A DNA stretch of 64,000 nucleotides. Source: Sorex araneus (lineage: Eukaryota > Chordata > Mammalia > Eulipotyphla > Soricidae). A program made the translations under genes and the position numbers. The number at the start of each line of letters is the position of its first letter. Positions within the stretch are counted from its first letter, which is position 1. Shown here in pieces: positions 32,556-45,778 of this stretch. Where the stretch lies: NCBI RefSeq assembly GCF_027595985.1, contig NC_073313.1, positions 217,126,066-217,190,065 of the forward strand, written 5' to 3'. The notes under the pieces were generated by a model, which searched no databases, was not told the DNA's origin, and saw nothing but the letters and a program-made list of their open reading frames with translations.

Positions 32556-32735
32556 TAGCTGGAGAGATAGTGCAGCAGTACGGTGCTTGCCTTACACCTG
32601 GGTGGGTTCGATCCCTGGCATTCCATATGGTACCCTGGGTCTCATCAGGAGTGAACCTTGAGAGCAGAGCCAGAAGTAAACTCTGAGCATTGTCTGATGT
32701 GGCCCTCAAACAACACCCCCCCCCCAATATATAGC
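32556..32735 (+). mobile_element. Older shrew SINE
   Basis: GGGTTCGATCCCTGGCATTC over the B box, GTGAACCTTGAGAGCAGAGC body, C-rich tail. Confidence 0.8.
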
Positions 32736-32879
32736 TCAGGACTTCCAGGGACCTGCCTCAGAATTCTTGGGCAACTTCAAGGCAAGGATCCAGGGATGTG
32801 GTGCTGCTCCAATCCTGTGGTTACAGGGATTTCTTGGACAACACTAGTGGTGCTGAGGGGCCTACAAAACTATGTGCTG

Positions 32880-32980
32880 TGGCATATGTGACTTATTGAG
32901 CATTGCCAACAGTGATCTCTGAGCACAGAGCCAGAAGCAAGCCAGAAGCTACTGCCATGTGTGGCTCAACTTACCCCTAT
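32880..32980 (+). mobile_element. SINE 3' body fragment
   Basis: TTGAGCATTGCCAACAGTGA and GAGCACAGAGCCAGAAG. Confidence 0.55.
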
Positions 32981-33099
32981 CTTCCCGTCAAAAAACCCCC
33001 AAAAAACCCCAAAAAACAAAAACCAAAAAACAAAACCAACAAACCTGCAAAGAATGAATCTTAAAACTCAAAACTGTAGCATAAATCTAGGATTAGATG

Positions 33100-33281
33100 T
33101 TTTTTGTTTTGTTTTTGTTTGGGAGCCACACCTTGCTATGCTCAGGGCTTACTTTTTGGCTCTGCACTCAGGGATCACTTGTGGCAGGGTTTGGGAGATA
33201 ATGTGGGATGATGGGCATTGAACCCTGGTTGACTGCATGTAAGGCAAGTGCCCTAATTGCAGTACTATCACTCTGGCCCCA
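33100..33281 (-). mobile_element. Shrew SINE, antisense
   Basis: GGGAGCCACACCTTGCTATG to ACTATCACTCTGGCCCC. Confidence 0.82.
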
Positions 33282-33399
33282 GGATTAGTTTTGAGCTCAT
33301 TAATTTTCTCATTTTATTTGTCTTATTGAGAAGGGATTGATAATGCACACATTCTACAAATAAATCATAAAGAAAGGCATATATAATACATGTGAATGC

Positions 33400-34160
33400 T
33401 TTTAGCTGTGCTGAACCATGCATCTAGGAGCTCTTTTAATGCTTCTTGCAAAACTGGCGTCAGTGTTATGAATTCCCTAAACCGTTGCCTGTCATGAAAC
33501 TCTGTACAGTTCATTTAAATATGAATGATAATATAACTGGATAGAATATTCTTGGTTAGGTGTTCATTTCATCGAGTTTTTGTACTGTATCTTTCCATGA
33601 TGTTCTGGTTGGTAGAGTCTCATTTGCTAGCTCTGCTGTACATTTTATGGAATTTTCTTTGAATATAAGTTTCTTTTTGATCTTGCTGCCTTCAATATTC
33701 TGTTCCTATCTTTGTATTTTTTTTAAATTGAATATAATGTGTCTTGGAGTTTTCCTGATTGGTTCTATATTCATTGGGACCCTTTGAGCTTCTTAGATCT
33801 TGGTGTCTGTAATTCTCAACTCTGGAAAGTTCTTATTGATGATTTATTTAACTATTGTTTCCACATCACATTTGACTTTCTGTTTTTCGGGGACTCCGAT
33901 GATTCTGATATTGTTCCTCTTGAAATCATCCCATAGTTCTTTAGCATGCTATTAATTTCTTTTCAGACTATTTTCCATCTTTTGCTGTTTCCTAGGGATT
34001 TCCTCCTCATTTTGGAGCACGTTGATCTTTTGATCAACTTCTGTTACTCTGCTGTTCAGAGCTTCTATTGACTTTTAAATATCACCTACCATCTTACTCA
34101 TTTCTATCATTTCTGACTGAAGTAGTTTTTTCATTTTGACTCTCATACTTGTGCTTTGCT
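33400..34160 (-). mobile_element. L1 ORF1 relic, antisense
   Basis: Minus-strand translation with frame fixes gives a coiled-coil-like run (SIEALNSRVTEVDQKINVL), then WDDFKRNNIRIIGVPE, KNFPELRITDTK and TPRHIIFN, the RNA-binding core and C-terminal order of L1 ORF1p, a trimeric RNA chaperone. Numerous stops make it non-functional. It is the only ORF1 material in the window and sits apart from any ORF2, so the rest of that L1 is lost or outside. Confidence 0.72.
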
Positions 34161-34384
34161 GACTACCTGTGCTATTGTTTCTTTGAACTCATCATAGTGT
34201 CACTAAAGACACTCTCTGAGGAATTACAAGATGCTATTGTTTACATCTTTGTGATATTGTTTCACTACTTAAGTTTAGTGAGCTTCTGTGAGTTTTCCCA
34301 ATTAAATTTTTAGTGTTCTTGCTGTTCTGGGGGTGAGTCATTGTAATTAATTTACTTTGAAGATGTTGACGGATTTTATTTGAA

Positions 34385-34885
34385 TTTTTAAAATTTTTTA
34401 AAAATTTTATTGAATCACTGCGAGATAGTTACAAACTTTCATGTTTGGTTACAATTACATAGTGATCAAACACCCATCCCTCCACCAGTGCACATTCCCC
34501 ACCACCAATATTGCCGGTGTATCCTCCCCTTTCCACCCTTTCCTGCCTCCATGGAAGACAATATTCCCCATACTCTCTCTCTACTTTTGGGCATTATGGC
34601 TTGCAACACAGAGAGATCATCATGTTTGTTCCACTATCTACTTTCGGCACACATCTCCCAATCCAACTGATTCCTCCAGCCATCATTTTCTTTTTTTGGG
34701 TCACATCTAGAGATGCACAGTGGTTACTCCTGGCTCATGCACTCAGGAATTACTCCGGATGGTGCTCGGGGAACCATATGGGATGTTGGAAATTGAACCT
34801 GGGCCGGCTGCTTGCAAGGCAAATGCCCTACCCGCTGTGCTATTGCTCCAGCCCCTCCAGCCATCATTTTCTTGGTGATCCCTAT
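34385..34885 (-). mobile_element. L1 3' UTR, antisense, split by a SINE
   Basis: ATTGAATCACTGCGAGATAG, CACCAGTGCACATTCCCCAC, ACTTTTGGGCATTATGGCTT and TTTCGGCACACATCTCCCA. The UTR resumes with TTGGTGATCCC after the SINE. Confidence 0.85.
34693..34853 (-). mobile_element. Young shrew SINE, antisense, inside the L1
   Basis: Flanked by an exact 20-bp duplication CCTCCAGCCATCATTTTCTT (34673-34692 and 34854-34873) derived from the L1 3' UTR. Confidence 0.95.
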
Positions 34886-35413
34886 GCTGATGGATTAAAC
34901 TGGAGGTGCTCTCTGTCTTCTCTACCTATTCTTACAGAATAACAGAAAGAGTAACTGTGTGCAGCATGTAATTTTTTGAGTATATCTGATGCATGGTACT
35001 ATCTGGTGTGTCCCTTAATATGATTCAGGTTGGGTGTGGAGGCTTCTGGGACCCACCCAGTGAGTGGGAGTTCTGCCTCCAATTCAGAAAGGCCCAGTGA
35101 TATCAGCCAGAGGCAAGCCTCACCTGGGATGATAAAGCAGCAAGCAGAAGGCCAGGAGATGGTTAGGAATTTATCATATTGGCATCATCTACTTTTTCCC
35201 AACCCATTAATTTTGTTTTGTTAATTTACCTTAAGGCAAATTCCACATCATATCCATTTACCTCCAGATTTCAGTATTCATTTATGAAAGAAGAAACCCG
35301 GTTTTTCCACAATGCTAGCAGCACAATAAACAATTAGAAGTAATTGCTTGACTTTACTAGATACACAGTTCATGGTTGCATTTTCCAAACTTTAAAAGTC
35401 TCTTTATATATAA

Positions 35414-35415
<2 letters not shown>
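34886..35415. other. Unique sequence
   Basis: No feature recognised. Confidence 0.45.

Positions 35416-35450
<35 letters not shown>
35416..35450. repeat. (TG)n microsatellite
   Basis: Sixteen TG units at the tail side of the next SINE. Confidence 0.95.
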
Positions 35451-35597
35451 ATTACACCCATGCTATTCCTAGCTTTGTGCTCAGAATTGACCCTCAGAGG
35501 TGCTTAGCAGACTGTATGTGGTGGCAGGGATTTGAACCAGGGTCAGCAGGATACAAGGCTAACACCTTAACTCCTGTACTATCTCTCTGGTCCTCAT
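35451..35597 (-). mobile_element. Old SINE, antisense
   Basis: TTTGTGCTCAGAATTGACCC, GGGATTTGAACCAGGGTCAG, ATCTCTCTGGTCC. Confidence 0.72.
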
Positions 35598-36104
35598 ACA
35601 AAATTTTCTAAATCTCTGTTTCATATAATAACTCCCCCATGATACTCCCTCTACCATATTTCATTGACAGTAATTGTGCATTGCTCATATTCTGGATTTG
35701 TCTCTTTGCTTTTTTTTAATATTGGAATTTTCCTTCCTTTCCATCTATTTCCTACAAATGAAACTTTGTCCTAGGTTTCTAGGTTTCTGATTAGATTCAC
35801 ATTTGATCTTTTTAAACCAGACTATTTTTCAGGTGGTTTTATTGCTTCACTTTTGGAGACAGGACTTCAGGTTTCCCACTCTTTCTAAGACTTACATTGT
35901 ATAGTGGGTTCTGCTCATGAGAGCCTGTTGCTTTAAATTGCAGTTAACACCAACTTGTTATCTGTTTCTATGACAAGCATTCTCTGAATCAATTTTGCAA
36001 GGTTGCAAAGGACTGATATTCTAAAATTATTATTCATTTGACATACATGAATTGGAATTCTTTTAGAAAGAAAAATTTTTTTATGATCTTTTACTTTCCC
36101 TTTT

Positions 36105-36280
36105 TGTTGTTTTGTTTTTGGGACACTCTCAGCAGTGCTTAGGACTTCCTCCTAGCTCTGTGCTCAGGGATCACTCCTGGTGGAACTTAAGAAACTATAT
36201 GGGGTGCTGGGGATCAAACCCAGGTTGGCTGTATGAAAGACAACTGCATTACCTCTTGCTCTACTATCTCTCTGGATCCT
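36105..36280 (-). mobile_element. Old SINE, antisense
   Basis: CAGGGATCACTCCTGGTGGA, GGGGATCAAACCCAGGTTGG, ATCTCTCTGG. Confidence 0.78.
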
Positions 36281-36370
36281 TTATCTGACGATTAACAGAA
36301 ATCTAATAAATAAAGAGTATTTTAATACAAAAGTGAGGAAAACAATATTTAATATTTTTCATTTCTATGG

Positions 36371-36604
36371 ATTGGAGCAATAGCACAGCAGTAGGGCGTT
36401 TGCCTTGCACACAGCTGACCCGGGTTTGATTCCTCTGTCCCTCTCAGAGAGCCTGACAAGCTACCAAGAGTATCCCGCCTGTATGGCAGAGCCTGACAAG
36501 CTACCCATAGCATATTCTATATGCCAAAAGTAGTAGCAAGTCTGACAATGGAGACGTTACCAGAGCCCACTCTAGCAAATTGATGAACAATGGGACAACA
36601 ATGC
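36371..36604 (+). mobile_element. RTE-tailed tRNA SINE
   Basis: The tRNA-type head GGAGCAATAGCACAGCAGTA and B box GGTTTGATTCC are as in the A-tailed SINE, but the body switches after B to CCCTCTCAGAGAGCCTGACA, GGCAGAGCCTGACAAGCTAC, TGCCAAAAGTAG and then AATGGAGACGTTACC, CTAGCAAATTGATGAACAAT, a 3' end matching the RTE LINE. It ends in GCAGTGCACAGTGC, not poly(A). Confidence 0.85.
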
Positions 36605-36624
36605 AGTGCACAGTGCTACATTAT

Positions 36625-38010
36625 TATTAGAATTTAAATTACGTATAGAGAATCTAGTCTGGCTCTTTTGTATAGTGTTTTATTCCCATCCAAATTTTAA
36701 AATTGTTTTAAGTTTTTGCAAGTTATCACCTTTCTCTTCTTCGATGCAAGGTGAAAAGCAATCATCCTTAGCTTATTGCCTAGGACATATACAAAAGGAT
36801 ATGGAATCCAGATTAATTGGTTAGATTAGCATTTATCATTTTCCTGTCTTGTCTACCAGCTGGCTTCTCATGGAGGGTGATCTAGCATCTTTACACTGCT
36901 GCTCCTGAACCAGCTCTGCTAGCAGATGGTGACTTGGAAGAATCCCATAGTTCATCATTAAATGTGGATGTCAACATTTCTGAACATGTTGAGAGGAAAT
37001 TGTTTAATTTTTTGTATCCTTAGGTATTAACGCAGCTAAAAAGAAAGATGCTTTAAAAGTTAATATTGAGAGAGTTTTAGGGTAAAAAAATTCACCCAAC
37101 ATCTGTTCAGAGGCAGATTTTATTTTCCTTGCAAGGGCTGTTACTCAACCCCTGTACATCTAAAGTCACACTTAGATGAATCGCTACTATTTTTTAGTAT
37201 CATCAATGTCCTTAAACATAGGTGAATGATGTGTGTCTGAATTAATCTCAAGGTTTTTATAAGTGGATACTTGAGATTGGATACAAATGTCTTTATAAAT
37301 GAACATAATAACTATTATAGAAACATTTTTAGTGTTGGATTCTCTGTGATCTTATGTGTGTGAGCTGTATGCTTGACCACTGAGACATGTCCCTGACATA
37401 AATGAATGCTGCTTTAAGAAGTTAAATCCTTCCAGCAATGTAGAAAGTCTTCAAATGGAAGTTCATGGTATAAACTGAATTTCCTACTATGGCAATGTCC
37501 TACTCTCCCTAATTCACTAGTTTTTTCCCTCCTGGCTACTTGTGGACTTTCAGTGATTTCAGGTACTTTTTTGCTTGTTTTATGGGGTTATATATGCCAT
37601 TTCTGTTGTTAGCAGTGAGTTTATTTTTTAATATATGAATTTGTTCCATATTTATTAAGGTTAAATGTCACCTCTTTAGAGAAATTTTATATGGATATGT
37701 CTTGCCTTTCATTTTCCTTCAACTTTGATTTTCTGCTCTTTGCAACACTTAAAGTTCTTCATGTGAAATTTTTTTTCATAAGAGTGAAGTTTTCATAACT
37801 ACATTTATTATATTCTCAGGACATATATAAGTACCTAAAGCACATATACGACAGAATTGATTTTTGGTTCCGAATGATATAAAATGAATCCAGGAGAACC
37901 TTAGAAAAGGTCTGACCTTTTCTAAGAAACTGTGTTATTAACTGTTGGGTTGAAGTAGGATCTCAGTTCACACTGTTATCTTTTAGTATGTAGTTCTTTT
38001 GTTCCTATTT
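36625..38010. other. AT-rich unique sequence
   Basis: 1.4 kb without a recognised gene or repeat. Confidence 0.5.
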
Positions 38011-38014
38011 TTTT

Positions 38015-39461
<1,447 letters not shown>

Positions 39462-39640
39462 ATTTTTCTTTCGCTTTTTGGGTCACACCTGGCAATGCAC
39501 AGAGGTCACTCTTGGTTCTCCACTCGGAAATTTCCCCTGGCAGTTCTCAGGGGACAATATGGGTTGCCGGGAATCGAACCCGGGTCAGCCATGTGCAGGG
39601 CAAATGCCCTACCTGCTGTGTTATCACTCCAGCCCTGTAT
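39462..39640 (-). mobile_element. Shrew SINE, antisense, inside L1 ORF2
   Basis: GGGTCACACCTGGCAATGCA, GGGAATCGAACCCGGGTCAG (B box intact), ACTCCAGCCC. Its expanded tail is the preceding microsatellite. Confidence 0.92.
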
Positions 39641-39955
39641 TTCTTTTTTGAGGAAACTTCTGTTCATTTCTTCTACCCATAGGGTTGGAGGTTTTTTTCT
39701 TATACAATTCTACTAGTGTCTTGTATATCCTGGATATTAATTCCTTATCAGATGGGTATTGGGTAAATATTCTTTCCCATTCTGTGGGCTCTTTCTGTAT
39801 TTTGGTCACTGTTTCTTTTGAAGTGCAGAAGCTTCTTAGTTTGATGTAGTCCCATTTGTTTATGTTTACTTCCACTTGCATAGTCAGTGCTGTTTCATCC
39901 TTAAAGATGCTTTTAGCTTCAATGTCATGGAGAGTTCTGTTCATATGTTTTTAAG
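39641..39955 (-). mobile_element. L1 ORF2 antisense, continuation
   Basis: Minus-strand translation gives NKWDYIKLRSFCTSKETVTK and PTEWERIFTQYPSDKELISR in an open 106-codon frame, the segment upstream of the part ending at 39008. Confidence 0.9.
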
Positions 39956-40317
39956 TCTTTACCCTAGGATGACTACCTCAATGCCAGCCATTATGTTCAT
40001 AATATAATCTGAAAGAGGGGGAAGATGGTATCTGCAATATTTATCAATTTTATCAGGCAGAAGAGTTGTCAGCTAATTTTGTTAGTCCCAAACTCTTCAG
40101 TGATTGACTTTCATCTCATTGACTAGAACTGAAGTATGAAGTCTCTTGTAACTGCTGTAGAGACCAGAAGTTGAATATTCAAACTATCTAGATGCATAGC
40201 ATAAGTGAGCTTTTAAAAAGATCTTGGGATTGGGCACTGTATAAGCAGCTAATAACATCTACTACAAACACTCAACAAAATTTCATTGAGTTAATGTCAG
40301 CTAAAATCATGAGCTTT

Positions 40318-40434
40318 TTTTGTTGTTATTTGTTTTGGGTTACTTTTGGCAGTGTTCAGGGGACTGTATGGATGCTGGGGATTAAACCCAGGTTGGTGCA
40401 TGCAAGGCAAGTGTCCTGCCCACTCCAGACCCCA
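40318..40434 (-). mobile_element. SINE, antisense, internally deleted
   Basis: TTTTGGCAGTGTTCAGGGGA, GGGGATTAAACCCAGGTTGG, CACTCCAGACCCC. About 40 bases of body are missing. Confidence 0.72.
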
Positions 40435-41509
40435 CCATGAATTACTTCGGAAGTGTAATAAATAGAGTTCTTGCTTATTAATATTAGATAACATAAGAGA
40501 CTTGAAATTTTTTGTTGTTTATAAAACATAAAGAATATATAAGTATCTGGCCTCAAATACAGTGAAAAACAATAACAAATAAAATAAAATTATATAGAAT
40601 AAAATAAATAATAAAAGTATAGGGTCAATTTTTTATGAAGGAATTTTAAGGGAGGTTTTACATCTTAGAGACAAAATGAATTAGTAGATCTAATTTAGAT
40701 TTTAGTTCATCAAGATGAGTTATTTGGTTTCTATAAACTTAAGTTTTTTAGTCTTTAAAACAGGGGTTATTCCATAAGGAACAAGGAAGAAAGTGTAGGC
40801 AAAACCCTCCATGATATTGAAGCTAAAGATATCTTCAAATATGAAATGCCATTGTCCAAGCATGAGGCACTGGTTGAACTCTACAAGAAAAAAACCCATC
40901 CAACCCCATCATAAAATGGGGCAATTAAATGAGCAGAAATTTTCTAGAAGAAGAAATTCAAATGGCCAAAGGCACATGAAAGATGTTCTTCATCACTAAT
41001 CATCAGAAAAATGTAAATCAAAACAACAATGAGATATCATCTCATGCTTCAGAGACTGGCACACATCCAAAGGAACAAGAGCAACCAGTGCTGGCACGGG
41101 TGTGGGGAGAAAGGGACTCTCCCTCATTGTTGGTGGGAAAGCTGACTGGTCCAGCCATTTTGGAAAACAATATGGACATTCCTCAAAAAACTAGAAATTG
41201 AGCTTCCATTTGAGCCAGCAGTACCACTTCTGGAAATATACCCTGGGGGTCCAAAAACTCACAGCACAAACACCATCTCTACTCCTATGTTCATTGCATC
41301 ACTATTCATAATAGCCAGAATCTGGAAACTACCTGATTGCCTGAGAAGAGAGAGGTGGATAAAGAAACTATGGCACATCTACACAATGGAATACTACTTA
41401 GCAGTTAGGAAAATGAAGTCATGAAATTTTCCTATAAATGGATGGATATGGATAGTATCATGATGAGTGAAATGAGCCAGAAGGAGAGGAACAGATATAT
41501 GTGACTGCA

Positions 41510-41592
41510 TATATATATGTATACATACACACACACATATATATATATACACACATATGTATATATATGCATATATATGTATATATATATGG
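41510..41592. repeat. AT-rich microsatellite (TATA/CACA)
   Basis: ATATATATGTATACATACAC-type repeats within the L1. Confidence 0.9.
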
Positions 41593-41884
41593 AGACTAAT
41601 AATATCCATGGTCAGGGAAAACAGAGCTTAGAAGGACTGGTCAATAGTTGGAATGGGGCAGAAGGTAGGTATGATAGGGAAGGGACAGTATGACAATAAT
41701 AGCTGGAAATGATAACTCTGGACAAGAATTGCGGGTTAAAAGTAGGTAAAGGGATATTCCTGATAACCTTTTAGTATTTTAGTATCTGTATTGCAAACCA
41801 CAATGCCCCAAAGGAGAGAGATAGAAACAAAGACAGAGAGAGACAGAGGGAGACAGAGAAAGAGGCAGAGAGAGGATTGAGAGA

Positions 41885-41888
<4 letters not shown>

Positions 41889-41957
<69 letters not shown>
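41889..41957. repeat. (AG)n microsatellite
   Basis: About 34 AG units at the purine tract of the L1 3' UTR. Confidence 0.97.
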
Positions 41958-41960
<3 letters not shown>

Positions 41961-42179
41961 AAAGTGCTTGCCATAGAGACAGGCTGAGTGGGGGGGTGGC
42001 AGTTGGGTGTTGATGGGAAGGAAACTGGGGACACTGATGCTGGGAATTGTACACTGGTGGAGGGATGGGTGTTGGAACACTGGGTGTTATGACTGAAACC
42101 TAATCATGAACAGCTTTGTAAGGATCTATCTCACAAAATAAAATTCAATAGAAAAATAAAATAAGATTCAATAAAAGAA

Positions 42180-43640
42180 TAAATAAAAAATAGGGATTGT
42201 TCATGTCTATAAAACTTAAGTTGAAAAATACATACAAATGGTTTGTTAGACTATGCTATATATATATTTAAATTAGGTTAATACTTTACAAAAAAATCCC
42301 CAAAGTTAAATTTAAATTAAATAAAACAACATATTATTCAGATTTACTTTTCATAGTCCCATTTTTTAGAAAATAAAACCTGTTTTGTTTTATATTTATA
42401 GCTTCTTAACTAGAATCTAAATCATATTTACATTGTCCTTTATAGACTCACTTTCAGAATTGAGAGAATGCTAGAATAAATTATTAGAAATATTAAAGAT
42501 AATTTGGCTTAAGAGAACAAATAGATTGAATAGCTTAAATTATGAAAGTACAGGAGACTAATGTAAAACTGTAGTCTGTCCTTAATTTTTCTGAGGTTCA
42601 TTAGTTACAGTACTTAGAAGTTGACTGCCATCTGGGTTAGGACACATTAGATTATTTTCTGCAGGCCTGTCTATCCTGATATAGTGCTGACTCTGTAATT
42701 CTTGCATTTAATATATGCAAGTTGGCCTAGAAGTGAAAGACATAATTCTCATTACATGTGCTAAGCCAGGCAGCAAGAGAAACAAGCCTGACTAAATGCT
42801 TGGATTTCACCCAATGGTGCAGCAAACTAATGTTGTTTCTGAAAATGAAAACCGTGTCTGTATTTGTCAGCTGGAAATGTCTGGAGTTTTAGACAAAGTA
42901 TACAGTAAATGGAGGATGGTCTTCACACAGTGAGGCCCCTTTAATTCAAAGACATTGAGATAAAGTTTTCTATGAATAATAAAGGTGGTGATTGTTAATA
43001 ATACGTAACACTAGTGATTTTACTTTGAGGGACACTTGGTATTACTTTTTAAAATTTTAGCTTGCTGCAACCTTTGGCAACTGAAGTTGATAAAATTAGA
43101 TTTTTAAAGTGTTAGGAACTGTTCTAACAGTTCTTATAATTGTCAATTGTCTGTAGTTTATGAATGGCATCTTTAAGAGGTTTTGTTCTCTTAAAGTTTA
43201 TTTTGACTTAGAATAGCATGTATTTTTCTATATTAAGGAAATGATCCCGCTATAGTTATGGTTAGAATTACTTCTAAGTACTCACCTTATTTTAAAATAA
43301 TTACTTCACGATCATGCATTTCTATTTTCTTCTTTGTTAAAAAGCTTTCCCATCTTTTTTGCTTGTGTACAAAGTAAATTCATCATCAAGATGCATATTA
43401 AATTTGTGATGATTCATATATGTCTTATTAACTGTTACCTATGTAAAAACCATAGGTTTCATTTATAATATCAAATGAAAACTTATTTTCATAAGAATTC
43501 TGATGTTTTCCAAATATACGGAACAATGTGACAAATGAATATTGTATGAGAATAATTGATTAAGCATAAGTAGCAAACACTGCTAGCAGGATTCAAATTT
43601 AGCCTATTCAGATAGTTTTCATTTTGTATTGATGTATTAA
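42180..43640. other. AT-rich unique sequence
   Basis: 1.46 kb with no recognised gene or repeat. Confidence 0.5.
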
Positions 43641-43644
43641 GTCT

Positions 43645-43785
43645 TTGTTTTGGATCACTCACGGATTTGCTTACTCTTAGCTCTGCACTCAGGGATCATT
43701 CCTGGTGGGTTTAGGGGACCATATGTGGTGCTCGGAATCAAGTAGAGGCTAGCATCTAACCCTCTACTATCACTCTAGCCCCTAA
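43645..43785 (-). mobile_element. Old SINE, antisense
   Basis: CTCTGCACTCAGGGATCATT, GGGGACCATATGTGGTGCTC, ATCACTCTAGCCCC. Confidence 0.75.
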
Positions 43786-43849
43786 TATAAATCTTCAATG
43801 TAAATACTTTATGAATAAGTTATTCTGGACTTTATGTACAATTACAAAC

Positions 43850-44132
43850 ATAGGACACTGCAACAGTGGTGGAAAAAAGCAGTCATTTTGGTGGAGGATA
43901 TGGAATTGGGATTAGTTATGCAAGAAATTGCACCAGTAAACAGATTTGTAAACCATAGTGTCTAAAATTTCTTAAAAGTGCCTTTTATAGAGGTTGGTTG
44001 TAAAATGGCATGGAAATTGGAGTTGTTGGTGGGGGGGGGAATTGACACTGACGATGGAATTGTTATTGGAACATTCTGTGTCTGAAAATCAATAATGAAT
44101 AATTTTGTAAACCATGTTGTCAATTAAAAAAT
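43850..44132 (+). mobile_element. Old L1 3' UTR
   Basis: A decayed copy: GGTTGGTTGTAAAATGGCAT, GGAACATTCTGTGTCTGAAA, AATTTTGTAAACC and TCAATTAAAAAATT at the end. Confidence 0.55.
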
Positions 44133-44159
44133 TCTACCTAGAATGGGAAAGACAATGTT

Positions 44160-45215
44160 CTTTGGCATCTTCAAAAAAGCCCAAATTTAATCTTTATTTG
44201 ACTATCATAAAATATTTGTGGAATTATCACAACAGGTTGTTCTTTCATTCTGGAAGTTTTGGTGTAATGGCATGGTAAACTTAAATAAAAATTGTTGAAA
44301 GGCAGGATAAACAGTGTCTGATTTTTGAGTTGCAGACTGAGAAAAAAATGGTCTTTTAGAAAATACTCTACCTCTAGTTTGCCTGAGTGTGCCAAAGTTC
44401 ATTAAAATGATATCAGGAATGAATATGAAGAGGCAAGTTTCCAAGGGCCTGTGGTTGTGCAGTATGCGCCAAAACAGAGGCTTTTAAATGAGACAGATTT
44501 ATTTAATAATAGGATGAGCAGAACAATAGGAGTCTCAGCAAGAGACAAGTGGAGAACAGGTGGCACTGATCTCGAGAAGCGGGGCACCAAAGGAGCATTG
44601 GTGATGTTGGCAGATCAGAAAAATCAGTCAGTGTGGGAGCCCTAGAGACACATCACACTCCTCAAAGGAAAAGGCCCGTGAAGACACCCTTGTGGGAAGT
44701 GTGACTGACTCACTTGCTTTCCTTTACACTTTGACTATAGAATATTGACTATACACAAGTGTTAATATGAAGGCTGGCTACTAGTGTTTTTGTTTCTTCT
44801 AAACAGCTTTGTTTTGATATGATTTACATGTCATATATTTTTATCTCCTTGAAGTGTAAACTCAATGGTCGTGCACTTTTTGTTATGTTTTTATTACTTT
44901 ATAATAGAAAATTTGTATGCATGTAATTTCAATTTCCTCTGATTTCTACTGTCCCAGACAGCCACTAACCTGAAGTGATTCAGAAACAAACCAAAGAAAA
45001 TTAAATGTCTTGGATTTCTTGGCATTCCCAAGGGAAGTTTTGAAAATTCTAATGCCATAAACAAAAATTCTGATGGAAATTATCTAAATCTTTAGTTTCA
45101 AGAAGACTACTACGCATGCAAGATACATAGTGATTAAATTTATGTTATGAAATATGGTAAAGTTTTAAAAAGCATTTTTAAACAAATGGGGTCATTTTAC
45201 TCATCTCTTTGTTTA
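44160..45215. other. Unclassified interval
   Basis: 44170-44700 is less AT-rich and has short ORFs on both strands (44171-44395 minus, 44451-44645 plus) with no recognised domain. It may be an old antisense LTR (TTTATTTAATAATAGGATGA) but no ends are visible. Confidence 0.35.
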
Positions 45216-45219
45216 TTTT

Positions 45220-45395
45220 ATTTTTTGGTTTGTTTTGGGGCCACATCTAGAGATGCTCCGGGGTTACTCCTGACTCTGCATTCAGAAATTATATCTGGAG
45301 GTGTTTGAGGACCAAATGTGAAGCCTGTAGATTGAACCTAAGTTAGCCACATGCAAGGTAAATGCCTTACCTGCTGTACTATCGCTCTAGTCCCA
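45220..45395 (-). mobile_element. Old SINE, antisense
   Basis: GGGGCCACATCTAGAGATGC, CCACATGCAAGGTAAATGCC, ACTATCGCTCTAGTCCC. Confidence 0.8.
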
Positions 45396-45604
45396 TATCA
45401 TTTTTAAATGCATGATTGAAGTTGACCTTAAACATCCATAGCCCTAGATTTGGCTTGGAAGAACAGGACCAAATGCAAGAAATTTAATGAAATTATGTTT
45501 AAAGCTAAGAGTTTTCAGTGATACTTGGATTTTATCTTTATAAATATCTTTTAAATTCCTTTATTTTTTGTGAAGCAAGATCATTGAAACTTATTTAGAA
45601 AGAT

Positions 45605-45776
45605 GTGAGACAATCACGGACGAGTGAACATATTCCTGGATCACACGGCCATATTCAGGGCCGCTTGACACACCATAAGACACTTTCTACCCATTATCCA
45701 GATAGTAGGCAACCAATCATAGCGGGAAATATATATATATATATATACACATATGTATATGTATATATATTAATGC
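45605..45776 (-). repeat. Partial H1 module plus AT-rich tract
   Basis: In antisense it carries TGCCTACTATCTGG and ATGGGTAGAAAGTGTCTTAT, matching the H1 module at 46.48 and 61.2 kb, joined to a TATA-rich tract at 45729-45776. Confidence 0.6.
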
Positions 45777-45778
45777 CA

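Larger units (their letters stand above)
40795..42175 (+). mobile_element. L1, 5'-truncated, longest L1 copy in the window
   Basis: 1.38 kb: ORF2 C-terminal third (GCAATTAAATGAGCAGAAAT, AATGAGATATCATCTCATGC, GTTGGTGGGAAAGCTGACTG, TTGAGCTTCCATTTGAGCCA, CACAATGGAATACTACTTAG), an AT-repeat at about 41510-41595, then the 3' UTR (ATAACTCTGGACAAGAATTG, CTGTATTGCAAACCACAATG, a large (AG)n, GGGACACTGATGCTGGGAAT) and an A-rich tail. Stops interrupt ORF2. Confidence 0.9.
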
